Positions 37,000 to 46,470 of a stretch of DNA of 64,000 nucleotides are shown piece by piece. Positions within the stretch are counted from its first letter, which is position 1. Each line of letters begins with the position of its first letter. Made by a program: the position numbers and the translations under genes. The stretch is taken from assembly GCF_963678225.1 (NCBI RefSeq), contig NZ_OY782764.1, positions 1,109,001-1,173,000 on the forward strand. The letters run 5' to 3'. Origin of the DNA: an uncultured Cohaesibacter sp. GTDB lineage: Bacteria > Pseudomonadota > Alphaproteobacteria > Rhizobiales > Cohaesibacteraceae. The notes under the pieces are model-generated. The model saw only the letters and a list, made by a program, of their open reading frames with translations. It was not told where the DNA came from and searched no databases.

Positions 37000-38589
37000 T
37001 TAGCGGATCTTCGATTTTCTCGTTTTGATTAATGTAAGACCACCGGTCAGCAACCATAAGAAAAGAAAGAGGCTATCACCGAAGCGGCTGTAGAGGGTCG
37101 AAGACAGCCTCGCCGGGACGATTCCCTGAACCAAGCCGTCGGTGCCAAGATCTTGTTTTGCAACCAGTCTGCCGAAGGGATCAATGACCGCTGAAATACC
37201 TGTATTTGCGGAACGAATGACCGGTAGGCCGGTTTCAACGGCTCGCATCTGGGCCAAATGCAGATGTTGCCAAGGCCCCGCCGTCAGACCAAACCACGCA
37301 TCGTTGGTGACATTCACGATCATGTTTGCACCTGTCGGATAGGAAAGAATTTCGCTTGGAAATGCTATTTCATAGCAAATCAGGGGTAGAATTTTTCCCA
37401 GATTATCGCCCCCCAGCAGTTTTCTTTTCGTGCCAGACGAAAAACCTGAAAGTTGCGCGGCCAGGTGTTTAAGCCCGATGGCACGCAACCAACGCTCTTT
37501 GGGCAAATATTCGCCGAACGGGACAAGGTGCATCTTGTCATAGGAGGCCGTGATGGTTCCGTCGCCGGAGAGCTGATAGATGGAATTGTAAACTTGTTCG
37601 CTATTGGTAAAATTTACCTCTCTTCTGAGAGCGCCGGTCAGTAATGTGGCCTTGTCCGGCAGAGCGTCGGCTATCGCTGCCAGCCCGGCAGGTTGCTCGA
37701 TCAAATAGAAAGGAATGGCTGTTTCTGGCCAGACAAAAAGGTCGACTTTTTCAACAGGATACCCGTCGCGATCCAAAGTCGTTAAGGCAAGAAGCCGGTT
37801 GAAAATCCAGGAACGATTCTCCAGTTTCCATTTTTCCCGCTGCAGAATATTTGGTTGGATGATGCGTACTGTAACAGGAGCGTCCGGCCTGGGAAGGGGC
37901 TGAGCCAATCGATAGAAGCCGAATGCCCCTTGGCCTACAAACAAAAGCACGGCTATGGAGGCCAGCCAGTAACCGGTTTTGCGTGAAGTGGCTTCGGTGA
38001 AGAAGAAGACCGGCAGGGCGAAGATGATGGGGGCAATCAACCCCATGCTTTGGGGGCCGAAGAGCGAGAGCGCCTGCATCATGACTGTCGTGGATGTCAG
38101 GGCCTGCCCAAGACCGCCCCATGGCAAGCCGGTAAAAATCGTGCCACGCAGCCATTCCAGCGCCGCCCAGACAAGAGCCAACCAGATGACCCGCATGGGG
38201 GATGATGACCACAGCGGTGCAACAAGACCACAGGCGGCAGCCCAGAAGAGGGCAAGTCCGGCAGCAAAGAAAAACAGGGCAAAGGGCATCAGGACTGCAA
38301 ATTTGTCTGCTTCCACCAAGAAAGCCGCACCAATCCAATAAAAGGTACAAAGAAAGAAGCCCAGTCCGAAAACCCAGCCCACAAGGGCCATGGAACGAGC
38401 AGCCTTTTTTGCTCCTTTGCCCAGCGAGGCAGAATCCAGCAGCCAGATAAAAACGGGAACACAGAGCCAAAGCAGCGGGAACCAGCTAACAGGCGCTTGC
38501 GCCAAGCTCGCCAGGCATCCTGCAAGGAAAGCGACCAGCAGACGTCGCCAACCATCCAGCAAAACAAGATTGGAAATGAGAAACGCCAT
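37000..38589 (-). CDS. lnt: Apolipoprotein N-acyltransferase
   Basis: A 529-residue inner-membrane enzyme that adds the third acyl chain to lipoproteins. About six membrane segments occupy residues 1-215. A nitrilase-type (CN hydrolase) domain follows, with the catalytic triad Glu (VWPETAIPFYL), Lys (YDKMHLVPFGEY) and Cys (LICYEIAFPSE). A last membrane helix lies at the C-terminus (SLFLFLWLLTGG). In many rhizobia lnt directly follows corC; here corC is 8 kb away. Confidence 0.96.
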   Translation of the reverse strand: MAFLISNLVLLDGWRRLLVAFLAGCLASLAQAPVSWFPLLWLCVPVFIWLLDSASLGKGAKKAARSMALVGWVFGLGFFLCTFYWIGAAFLVEADKFAVLMPFALFFFAAGLALFWAAACGLVAPLWSSSPMRVIWLALVWAALEWLRGTIFTGLPWGGLGQALTSTTVMMQALSLFGPQSMGLIAPIIFALPVFFFTEATSRKTGYWLASIAVLLFVGQGAFGFYRLAQPLPRPDAPVTVRIIQPNILQREKWKLENRSWIFNRLLALTTLDRDGYPVEKVDLFVWPETAIPFYLIEQPAGLAAIADALPDKATLLTGALRREVNFTNSEQVYNSIYQLSGDGTITASYDKMHLVPFGEYLPKERWLRAIGLKHLAAQLSGFSSGTKRKLLGGDNLGKILPLICYEIAFPSEILSYPTGANMIVNVTNDAWFGLTAGPWQHLHLAQMRAVETGLPVIRSANTGISAVIDPFGRLVAKQDLGTDGLVQGIVPARLSSTLYSRFGDSLFLFLWLLTGGLTLIKTRKSKIR

Positions 38590-38733
38590 GAAAATGGGCC
38601 GTTTGACAAAGAATCACAAAATAGTTGGCCCATTGGTATAGGAGTCGGTGGCCTCATTCAAAGCAATAATGTGCCCACAGGCGCGAAAATGCGTAAGATT
38701 GCGACCCGAGAGTTTCTCAATACGGCTCGGACC

Positions 38734-40308
38734 TCAGGCGCACATGGATGGATTCTTGATCAATTTGAGGGCCTTGGCCTTTTCAGCTATGTCGTCCAGT
38801 GCTGGCTGCGACATCTCGAATCCCGGTTCTGCGGCCAGATCGCGCGGACGCCCCAGATAGTAGCCTTGTGCTTCTTGACAGCCTGCCACGCGCAGCATCT
38901 CGAGCGTTTCCTTGTCTTCAATGCCTTCGGCCAGCACTTCGATGTCAAGGCTGCGACCAATGCCGATCATGGCGGAAATGATGGCCATGTTGCCGTGGCT
39001 ATTGGTCAAATCGCGCACGAAGGAGCGGTCGATCTTGATCTTGTCAATCGGGAAGGATGACAGATAGCTCAAGGAAGAATAGCCGGTTCCGAAATCATCC
39101 AGAGCAATGGTGATCCCCATGGTGCGCAATTGCTTGAGGGTCTCGATGGTCCTCTGGCTGCTTTGAATGAACAGGCTTTCGGTAACCTCCAGCTCCAGTC
39201 TGTGGGCTGGCAAGCCGGTTTCCTTGAGAATACTCTCCACCATAGGCACCAAGTCGATCTTCTTGAACTGGATAGGAGACAGATTGACAGCAACCCGCAG
39301 GGGCTGGGTCCATTGAGCGGCTGTTGTGCAGGCCTCCCGCAGGGCAAATTCAGAGAGCGGCAGGATCAGGCCATTGCGCTCGGCGATCTGAATGAAAGTG
39401 CCCGGAGAAATCCAGCCGCGCACAGGATGATCCCAGCGCATCAGGGCTTCAAAGCCGGTCTGCTTGCCGCTCACAATGCTGAATTGCGGCTGGAAGTGAA
39501 GCTTGAATTCGCCCAGAGCGATCGACTTGCCCATCTCCTGCGACAATTCATGGTCCATGTGAGCACGCACGTCCTGCCGCTGCTCAAAGCAGCAAATCTG
39601 ATTGCGTCCTTCCTGTTTTGCACGCAGCAAGGCCAGTTTGGCCTGCTGTAACAGCACGCTGACCCTATAGCCATGATGAGGAAACTGGATGTAGCCGCCG
39701 GAAACCGTGATTTCGATCGGGCGACCATTGAAGCGATAGGGCTGCTTGAGATAGGAGTGCAAAATCTGGATGCGTTGCTCGAAGGTCGCGCTGGTTCCCA
39801 ATTGATCGATAATGATGGCAAATTCATTGCCGGACAGACGGGCAACCATCGCCTTGTTCTGCTGAAAGTGGGAAAGGCGCTGCGCAAATTCTTGCAACAG
39901 CAAATCTCCGTTTTCGGTGCCCAGTATGGTGTCTAGTTCTTTGAACCGGTCAATATCTATGAGAAGCAGTGCGAAAGGCGTGTTCTGATGCTCAGCAGAT
40001 TTAAGGCGCTGATAGACCGAAGACAGAAAGAGCTGTCGGTTGGAAAGCCCCGTCAGATTGTCCCGGGATTTAAGCTCCTCGATCATGCCACGCAGCGTTT
40101 CGCGTCTGAGCTTCTGCTTGCCATTGAGAAACAGGAAATAGTAGCCAATCAGGAAGGTTAGCGTCAAAATGGGAAGCTGCCGTACGAATGGGCTGGTATG
40201 ATGAGACAAAACCAGTGCCAGGACCAGCAAGCCCAAAAGCACAAAGAATTTACGAGGTGCCCCTAAATCGGAGTCGATCAGTTTATATTTGGTCGACGGG
40301 TCTTGCAT
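38734..40308 (-). CDS. GGDEF/EAL protein with degenerate GGDEF, probable c-di-GMP phosphodiesterase
   Basis: A 524-residue membrane protein. Two hydrophobic segments lie at about 20-65. The GGDEF domain has the signature changed to SGNEF (159-163), so cyclase activity is unlikely. The EAL domain (from about 260) has EAL at 287-289, ELEVTESLF, DDFGTGYSSLSYL and KIDRSFV, and looks catalytically complete. The start at 40308 (MQDPSTKYKL) is preferred because the upstream in-frame extension to 40431 is AT-rich. With this start its two signatures fall at the same residue numbers as in the neighbouring paralogue. It probably degrades cyclic di-GMP. Confidence 0.88.
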   Translation of the reverse strand: MQDPSTKYKLIDSDLGAPRKFFVLLGLLVLALVLSHHTSPFVRQLPILTLTFLIGYYFLFLNGKQKLRRETLRGMIEELKSRDNLTGLSNRQLFLSSVYQRLKSAEHQNTPFALLLIDIDRFKELDTILGTENGDLLLQEFAQRLSHFQQNKAMVARLSGNEFAIIIDQLGTSATFEQRIQILHSYLKQPYRFNGRPIEITVSGGYIQFPHHGYRVSVLLQQAKLALLRAKQEGRNQICCFEQRQDVRAHMDHELSQEMGKSIALGEFKLHFQPQFSIVSGKQTGFEALMRWDHPVRGWISPGTFIQIAERNGLILPLSEFALREACTTAAQWTQPLRVAVNLSPIQFKKIDLVPMVESILKETGLPAHRLELEVTESLFIQSSQRTIETLKQLRTMGITIALDDFGTGYSSLSYLSSFPIDKIKIDRSFVRDLTNSHGNMAIISAMIGIGRSLDIEVLAEGIEDKETLEMLRVAGCQEAQGYYLGRPRDLAAEPGFEMSQPALDDIAEKAKALKLIKNPSMCA

Positions 40309-40616
40309 CAAACTGCTCTTTTTAGCCAAGCCTGACTTGAACACTACAGTATATTTCTGAAGAAAATCGGAACTTTGATGGTTAATAAAAAATTCCTCTA
40401 AATACCATCTTACGTAATCTGGGTGACACAAATAGAAGTCTGGAATTCATAGAATTTTATAATAGAAAGGAGGGATTTCCGCGTAGAAAGCCCACAGAAC
40501 TCTGTAGATAGACTTGCCGCTGCTCTTGTGGTGGTGTGAAGGTCCGGAGTGCGGAAACCCTTCTGTAAAATAGGGAAGAAAACGCCACAGAGGTTCAAAA
40601 CCAGAGCGCGATCGCG
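40309..40616. other. Spacer between the two GGDEF/EAL genes
   Basis: About 308 bp, AT-rich next to 40308-40450, likely carrying the promoter of the downstream GGDEF/EAL gene. No clear gene or hairpin terminator is visible. Confidence 0.35.
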
Positions 40617-42149
40617 TCAGGCCACCTCGGCATTTGGCAACAAAGGTGTCGGCGTTCTCTGCTCTGGTTCTGCTTCGATATCTCTTGGCTCTCCAAGCAA
40701 GAAGCCCTGAGCCTGATCCACACCGGCAAGCCGCAGGATTTCATAAGCTTGCTTGTCTTCGATTCCCTCGGCGGTAATTTGCATGTTCAGGCTTTTGCCC
40801 ATCCCGATGACAGCAGAAATGATGGCCATTGAGCTGTCGTCGGTGGCGAGATTCTGTACAAAGGAGCGATCAATCTTGATTTTATCGAAAGGAAAGCTGG
40901 TCAGGTAGGCCAAGGAAGAATAGCCCGTGCCGAAATCATCCAATGCAATGGAAATACCGCGCCGTTGCAAAAGCAGAAGGTCGGCGGACACTTCATCATT
41001 GATGTCGATAAACAGGCTCTCGGTAACTTCCAACTCCAGCCGTCGCGGGTCCAGCCCGGTTTCAAGTAAAATGCCGGTTACCAGTTCTGAAATGGTGCAT
41101 TGGCGCATCTGGATAGGGGATAGATTGACGGCCACCTTGAGAGGCGTTTTCCATTGGCTGGCCACTTGACAAGCCTTGCGTAGAACAAATTCCGAAATCG
41201 GAACAATCAGGCCATTTTGCTCTGCAATGGGGATGAAAATATTGGGTGAAATCAGTCCGCGGTCTTTGTGGTCCCAGCGTACAAGGGCCTCGAAGCCAGT
41301 CTGTTTGCCGGTTGCAAAGCTGAATTGCGGTTGGAAATAGAGAACAAATTCACCCTCCTGCAAGGCCCGATCCATGTCCTGAGACAGGAAATGGTAATCC
41401 ATCATTTTGGAGTCGGCGACTTCGTCATAGCAGCATACTCTGTTATGGCCTTCCTTTTTGGCGCGCTGAAGAGCGAAATAGGCATTCTGGTTCAGTCCTT
41501 CGGGGTCTTTGCCATCTTCTGGAAACAGGGTAGTGCCCATGGAAACGGTCATGTCGATTGATTGTTTGTGGCTTAGATAGGGCTTGTAGAGCGTTTCAAA
41601 GATGTTACGCACCTTGGTTTTCAGGCTGTCGCTGCTGCCATTATAGGGCACGATGAGGGCGAACTCATCGCCACCAATGCGGGCTGCGTCGGCATCGGTT
41701 TCCGCCAATTGCGCAAGGCGGGTTGCAAACTGTTGTAAAAGCTGATCGGCAGAGCTGTAACCCAGAAAGGCATTCAACTCTTTGAACCGGTCAATATCAA
41801 GGAGCAGAAGAATGAAGGCTTGGCTTTTGTCATTCTCTGCACGATTGGCCAGATGGCGCTGAAATGCCTCGCGATTGGCCAACCCTGTCAATTTGTCTTT
41901 GGCAACCAGACTATCCATCGCCTCCACAGTGGCCACGCGGGAGCTGTTAAGCTGAATCAGGACGATGCACGAAAGCATAGAAATAAATGCAATCGTCGCA
42001 AGTTGAATCATGGACCGGGTTTCCGGATCCTGATTATCAAAAATAATGGAAACAGTTAAAGCGCAAATAAAGTTGGCAACCATCAAGATGGCAAGGGCTG
42101 CTATTTCTTTGCTGAACAGACGATCATATTTGCCAAAAAAACCGATCAT
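40617..42149 (-). CDS. GGDEF/EAL protein with intact signatures
   Basis: A 510-residue membrane protein with two hydrophobic segments at the N-terminus (about 16-36 and 47-66). The GGDEF domain has canonical RIGGDEFAL (159-163). The EAL domain has EAL at 287-289, ELEVTESLF, DDFGTGYSSLAYL and KIDRSFV. No inhibitory-site RxxD is visible just before GGDEF. It could make cyclic di-GMP, degrade it or both; tandem domains cannot be ranked from sequence. It is paralogous to the next gene downstream, with no net length change between the two signatures. Confidence 0.9.
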   Translation of the reverse strand: MIGFFGKYDRLFSKEIAALAILMVANFICALTVSIIFDNQDPETRSMIQLATIAFISMLSCIVLIQLNSSRVATVEAMDSLVAKDKLTGLANREAFQRHLANRAENDKSQAFILLLLDIDRFKELNAFLGYSSADQLLQQFATRLAQLAETDADAARIGGDEFALIVPYNGSSDSLKTKVRNIFETLYKPYLSHKQSIDMTVSMGTTLFPEDGKDPEGLNQNAYFALQRAKKEGHNRVCCYDEVADSKMMDYHFLSQDMDRALQEGEFVLYFQPQFSFATGKQTGFEALVRWDHKDRGLISPNIFIPIAEQNGLIVPISEFVLRKACQVASQWKTPLKVAVNLSPIQMRQCTISELVTGILLETGLDPRRLELEVTESLFIDINDEVSADLLLLQRRGISIALDDFGTGYSSLAYLTSFPFDKIKIDRSFVQNLATDDSSMAIISAVIGMGKSLNMQITAEGIEDKQAYEILRLAGVDQAQGFLLGEPRDIEAEPEQRTPTPLLPNAEVA

Positions 42150-42322
42150 AAGAGCTCCAGAACACGAGTTGCCTGAAATTATATATCAAACAAACTAATT
42201 CATGCCTAACGCCTATAGTAAATATCGCTTTATTCTTAGAATAGATGCGGATCCGGTGATAACTACTCTTTAGTAGGAGCGGAAACGAAAGTTATAAATA
42301 ATTCACATCCATCAAGATAAAG

Positions 42323-42347
42323 AAAAAGAGGGCAGCGCCCTCTTTTT
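42323..42347 (-). terminator. Terminator of the fabA-fabB-fabI transcript
   Basis: A perfect 11-bp inverted repeat, AAAAAGAGGGC (42323-42333) / GCCCTCTTTTT (42337-42347), with a 3-nt loop, 40 bp beyond the fabI stop. The leftward RNA ends in a U-run. Confidence 0.9.
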
Positions 42348-42386
42348 AATAGTTTTCGTTGTCTTCGCCGTTAAGCTATTGGTAAA

Positions 42387-43202
42387 TCAAGATTTGTCGA
42401 TCTTGTCCAATTTTGCCAGCGTTTCCACCGTTGGCATGGATATGCAACTGTAGCCCGAATCGACGAATTGCACTTGGCCGGTCACCTTTTTGGAAAGATC
42501 CGAAAGCAGGTAGAGCGCCGCACCGCCAACATCCTCGATTGTGCAGACATCACGCATCGGGCTGTTGTCGCGTTGATAGCTATACATCTGGCGTGCGTCA
42601 GCGATGCCGTTGCCTGCCAATGTACGCACGGGACCGGCGGAAATCGCATTCACACGAATGCCTGACGGTCCGAAATCATTGGCCAGATAGCGTACTGAGG
42701 CTTCAAGTCCGGCCTTGGCGACACCCATGACATTATAGTTGGGCATGACGCGGGTGGAGCCGGCGTAGGTCAACGTGAGCATAGACCCGCCATCACTCAT
42801 GAGATCCGCAGCACGTTTGGCCGCTTCCGTGAAGGAAAAACAGGAAATAACCATCGTGCGGGAAAAGTTTTCCCGGGATGTATCCGCATACCGACCGCGC
42901 AGCTCGCTCTTGTCTGAGAAACCGATGGCATGCACGATGAAGTCGATTTTGCCCCATTTCTCTTTCAAGGCTGCAAAGACAGCATCAACAGAATCCAGAT
43001 CTTCCACATCGCATGGCATGACAAAATCGGAATCGACTGATGCTGCAAGTGGCTTCACCCGCTTGCCCAATGCTTCACCCTGATAGGTGAAGGCAAGCTC
43101 GGCACCCTGATCATGTAGCGCCTGAGAGATACCCCAGGCGATTGAGCTTGCATTCGCAACGCCCATGATCAGGCCGCGTTTTCCTTCCATTAGACCGTTC
43201 AT
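42387..43202 (-). CDS. fabI: Enoyl-ACP reductase FabI (NADH)
   Basis: A 271-residue SDR-fold enzyme performing the last reduction of fatty acid elongation. The cofactor motif is GVANASSIAWGI (14-25), and the catalytic Tyr156-x6-Lys163 is NYNVMGVAKAG. SGGSM-type and SAGPVRTLAG segments are typical, as is the C-terminal QVQFVDSGYS. It lies 13 bp after fabB, in the fabA-fabB-fabI order known from rhizobia, where these genes serve unsaturated fatty acid synthesis. Confidence 0.97.
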   Translation of the reverse strand: MNGLMEGKRGLIMGVANASSIAWGISQALHDQGAELAFTYQGEALGKRVKPLAASVDSDFVMPCDVEDLDSVDAVFAALKEKWGKIDFIVHAIGFSDKSELRGRYADTSRENFSRTMVISCFSFTEAAKRAADLMSDGGSMLTLTYAGSTRVMPNYNVMGVAKAGLEASVRYLANDFGPSGIRVNAISAGPVRTLAGNGIADARQMYSYQRDNSPMRDVCTIEDVGGAALYLLSDLSKKVTGQVQFVDSGYSCISMPTVETLAKLDKIDKS

Positions 43203-43215
43203 ATGTTGGCAGCCC

Positions 43216-44433
43216 TTATCCGTTATAGCGCTGGAAAATCAGCGTAGCGTTGGTGCCGCCGAAGCCGAAGCTGTTGGAAAGAGCAACATCAATCGGTTTT
43301 TCGATCCGTTCACGCACGATATTCATGTCTGCAAATTCAGGATCAAGCTCGGTGATGTGAGCGGATTCGCCAACGAAACCGGCCTGCATCATGAGCAGGG
43401 AGTAGATTGATTCCTGAACGCCAGCAGCACCCAGAGAGTGACCGGTCAGTGATTTGGTCGAAGCGATGTAAGGCTGATCGCCATCGAAGACTTCGCGGAT
43501 TGCGCCAATTTCTGCGGTATCACCCACGACGGTGGATGTACCATGGCAGTTGATATATTCGACCTTGTTGTCAACGGTGGACATGGCCAGACGCATACAG
43601 CGTTTTGCGCCTTCGCCACTCGGAGCAACCATGTCGTAGCCATCAGAGGTGGCACCATAGCCAACGATTTCGGCATAGATCTTGGCGCCGCGAGCCTTGG
43701 CATGCTCTAGTTCTTCAACGACCAATACGCCAGCACCACCGGCAATGGCAAAGCCGTCACGGCTTACGTCATAGGCGCGCGAAGCGGTTTCCGGCGTGTC
43801 GTTATATTTGGATGTCATGGCACCCATGGCGTCGAACAGGTTGGACATGCTCCAGTCCAGATCTTCATGGCCACCGGCAAAGATGATGTCCTGCTTGCCC
43901 ATCTGGATCAGCTCGTAGGCATTGCCGATGCAATGGGCCGAGGTGGAACAGGCCGAAGAGATGGAATAGTTGACGCCATGGATCTTGAACCAGGTTGCCA
44001 GCGTTGCAGACGCGGTCGAGGACATGGCCTTTGGAACCGCGAATGGCCCGATGCGCTTTGGAGAGCCGTTTTTGCGGGTAATGTCCGCAGCCTGCACAAC
44101 AGTCTGTGTGGACGGTCCGCCAGAGCCCATGATGATGCCGGTGCGCTCGTTGGTGATATCACCTTCTTCCAGACCGGAATCCGCAATGGCCTGTTTCATA
44201 GCCACATGGTTCCATTCGCCCCCTTTGGAAAGGAAGCGCTTGGCGCGGCGATCAACCAGATCGGTCGTATCAATATCCGGGGCGCCCCAGACCTGACAAC
44301 GGAATCCGTGGTCGGCAAAATCCTGCGAGAAGGAAATACCAGATTTAGCATCACGCAAGGATGCGGTGACGGCTTCGGCATCGTTGCCGATGGAGGAAAC
44401 AATACCCAAGCCGGAAATGACTACACGTCTCAT
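43216..44433 (-). CDS. fabB: 3-oxoacyl-ACP synthase I (FabB)
   Basis: A 405-residue condensing enzyme. Catalytic Cys162 lies in [13 protein letters not shown]; the two His residues lie in [11 protein letters not shown] and [10 protein letters not shown]. The C-terminus [12 protein letters not shown] is the family tail. Together with FabA it makes unsaturated fatty acids by elongating the cis-3-decenoyl chain. It starts 278 bp after fabA, further apart than usual. Confidence 0.96.
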   Translation of the reverse strand: MRRVVISGLGIVSSIGNDAEAVTASLRDAKSGISFSQDFADHGFRCQVWGAPDIDTTDLVDRRAKRFLSKGGEWNHVAMKQAIADSGLEEGDITNERTGIIMGSGGPSTQTVVQAADITRKNGSPKRIGPFAVPKAMSSTASATLATWFKIHGVNYSISSACSTSAHCIGNAYELIQMGKQDIIFAGGHEDLDWSMSNLFDAMGAMTSKYNDTPETASRAYDVSRDGFAIAGGAGVLVVEELEHAKARGAKIYAEIVGYGATSDGYDMVAPSGEGAKRCMRLAMSTVDNKVEYINCHGTSTVVGDTAEIGAIREVFDGDQPYIASTKSLTGHSLGAAGVQESIYSLLMMQAGFVGESAHITELDPEFADMNIVRERIEKPIDVALSNSFGFGGTNATLIFQRYNG

Positions 44434-44711
44434 AATCGGGGCCTCACTGTAATTGTCGGGGCTCTATTTGCCTGATCATAGCGCAGCGAAGCATATTGCC
44501 AGCGATATGATCGAATTAGTCTCTTGATAGGTGTTCTTTTCAGAAGCTGCAACATCTCTCAAAGACCTTATTCTCTAAAGATCCCTGAAATAACCAATCT
44601 TCAGTGCTCAATGAGCCGGAAAAGTGGCATGGAGAAGGTCAAGCAGACGTTTCTGCCTTTCTTGCCACAGTTGCCAGCCCAGAGCATGTGCCTATTGGCT
44701 AAGGGCGCTGC

Positions 44712-45221
44712 TTAGGAGTCTTTAAAGGCTCCGACGCGCAAATCTTTTGCCACGAACACGATATTATCGTCTGCTTTGACCCAGCCGTCACCGATGCTGA
44801 GATTGAGACGGCCCTTCATCACGCGCTTGAAGTCGACACCATAGGTCACGGTTTTGATGTCGGGCGTGATCATGCCTGAGAATTTGATTTCACCGACAGA
44901 GATGGCGCGGCCCTTGCCTTCAAGGCCCAACCAACCCAGATAGAAGCCGGTCATCTGCCAAAGAGCGTCCAGACCAAGGCAGCCTGGCATCACTGGGTCT
45001 CCGGCGAAATGGCAATCGAAGAACCACCGCTCGGGATTGATATCATATTCCGCGCGGATCATGCCTTTGTTATGCTCACCACCTTCTTCGGAAATATGGG
45101 TAATCCGATCCAGCATCAGCATCGGCGGCAACGGCAATTGCGGATTGCCAGGGCCGAACATCTCTCCGCGGCTGCAGGTCAGAATCTCTTCATAGGTGTA
45201 GCTGGATTGGCGCTGTTCCAT
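44712..45221 (-). CDS. fabA: 3-hydroxydecanoyl-ACP dehydratase/isomerase FabA
   Basis: A 169-residue hot-dog-fold enzyme that dehydrates 3-hydroxydecanoyl-ACP and isomerises trans-2 to cis-3. The catalytic His71 is in [12 protein letters not shown] and Asp85 in [10 protein letters not shown]. The length is usual for FabA. Divergent from irr across a 615-bp region. Confidence 0.96.
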   Translation of the reverse strand: MEQRQSSYTYEEILTCSRGEMFGPGNPQLPLPPMLMLDRITHISEEGGEHNKGMIRAEYDINPERWFFDCHFAGDPVMPGCLGLDALWQMTGFYLGWLGLEGKGRAISVGEIKFSGMITPDIKTVTYGVDFKRVMKGRLNLSIGDGWVKADDNIVFVAKDLRVGAFKDS

Positions 45222-45836
45222 ACGGTTTCCACTCTTATCCTTCTATGTTTCACCCGCTTGGCTGGGTGATACAGTCTATACTTGCAGAATCTGAACAACA
45301 AATCCAATTAATTGAATTTGGTTGACCGATCCTTCTTTGTGCCTACTTTGCCAAATTGAATGCAAGCCTGCTTTTCGTGCTAAGCTTATAGCCTTTTATC
45401 TGCGCAAGCACTAGGCGTGCAAACGATTAAGTTCACATTTCAAAGCCTCTTCCAGACCGATCAGGATCAAGGGAGTTCACCGCAAAAATCGGGGTCTGAA
45501 TCATACCTTTTCATTTAGAATGTCGCGCCTGCGCTTTCAAGACGTCTTCTGAGCGCATGCGACCGCTATCAAGGGCACGTGAAGCGTCTTGAGACCACAC
45601 AAGCTAACAGACATTCGAATATTCATAAAACGAATGGAAATGTTAAAAAACCTTAGCCAATATGCTATGATTGCTATGCGATTTTCCTTAGTTGCCTTGC
45701 CCAGGAGCGCAAAAAGAATTATATCAGTCAAGATGCGATCTGATTGTTTGGAAGACCGCCGGGGGCACTGGGTTTAGCCAAGGATAGGAATCTGAAGATC
45801 GATAGTCAGATGTAACGGATATCAAGGACCAATGAC
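45222..45836. other. Divergent fabA-irr intergenic region
   Basis: 615 bp with no credible gene. It should hold the outward promoters of fabA and irr. An inverted repeat CATTCG ... CGAATG (about 45613-45635) is the most regular element. I did not find a clear Irr-type box. Confidence 0.35.
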
Positions 45837-46265
45837 ATGACCTCACAGCTGCAAAAATTCGATAAGCGATCTGCTCGGGATATGCTTGTGGGGGCAGGCC
45901 TGCGCCCGACGCGTCAGAGACTGTCACTTGCGGAGCTTTTGTTTGCCAAAGGGGATCGACATGTTTCGGCCGAGCGCCTGCATGAAGAAGCCGAAAAGGT
46001 CAATGTCTCCGTCTCTCTGGCAACGGTCTATAATACCTTGCATCAGTTCACTGAAGCCGGGCTCCTGCGGGAAGTTGCCGTGGAGGGAACGAAAACCTAT
46101 TTCGATACGAATGTGTCCGACCACTACCATTTCTATATGGAAGAAGAGGGCAAGGTTGTCGATATCCCGGGTGGACTGCACGTATCCGAGCTGCCTGAAG
46201 TTCCTGACGACATGGAAATCACGCGTGTTGATGTTGTGGTTCGCCTGCGTCAGAAGCAGAACTAG
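45837..46265 (+). CDS. irr: Iron response regulator Irr (Fur superfamily)
   Basis: A 142-residue Fur-fold regulator. In Rhizobiales, Irr is stable under iron limitation and represses haem and iron-storage functions. It has LRPTRQRLSLAELLF with the winged-helix core SVSLATVYNTLHQFTEAGLLRE, the sequence typical of Irr. The histidine cluster is HYH (96-98), where the best-studied Irr has three consecutive His. There is no N-terminal GCPWHD-type haem motif. Adjacent fab genes fit the known rhizobial arrangement. Confidence 0.88.
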   Translation: MTSQLQKFDKRSARDMLVGAGLRPTRQRLSLAELLFAKGDRHVSAERLHEEAEKVNVSVSLATVYNTLHQFTEAGLLREVAVEGTKTYFDTNVSDHYHFYMEEEGKVVDIPGGLHVSELPEVPDDMEITRVDVVVRLRQKQN

Positions 46266-46470
46266 GCCACAAGCTTTCTGGAAAATCCTAGTTGACAGAG
46301 TCGCTTGGCACCATCGGGTGTGCAAGCTCAAATGTGCGTGCATGCATGAACTGTGTTTGCTCACGCGGGCACATAGCAGGGACCCTATGACCATTTATCC
46401 ATGATCAATTTGTCCTTGCGGCAGTTTGCCTCAGTTGTTGGTGCTCAGGATCGCAGGCTGAATGCCGCAC

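Noticed and set aside
45222-45836. Possible Irr box (ICE motif) in the fabA-irr region
   Set aside because: Only a partial half-site (TTTAGAATG near 45514) was seen, too weak to call.
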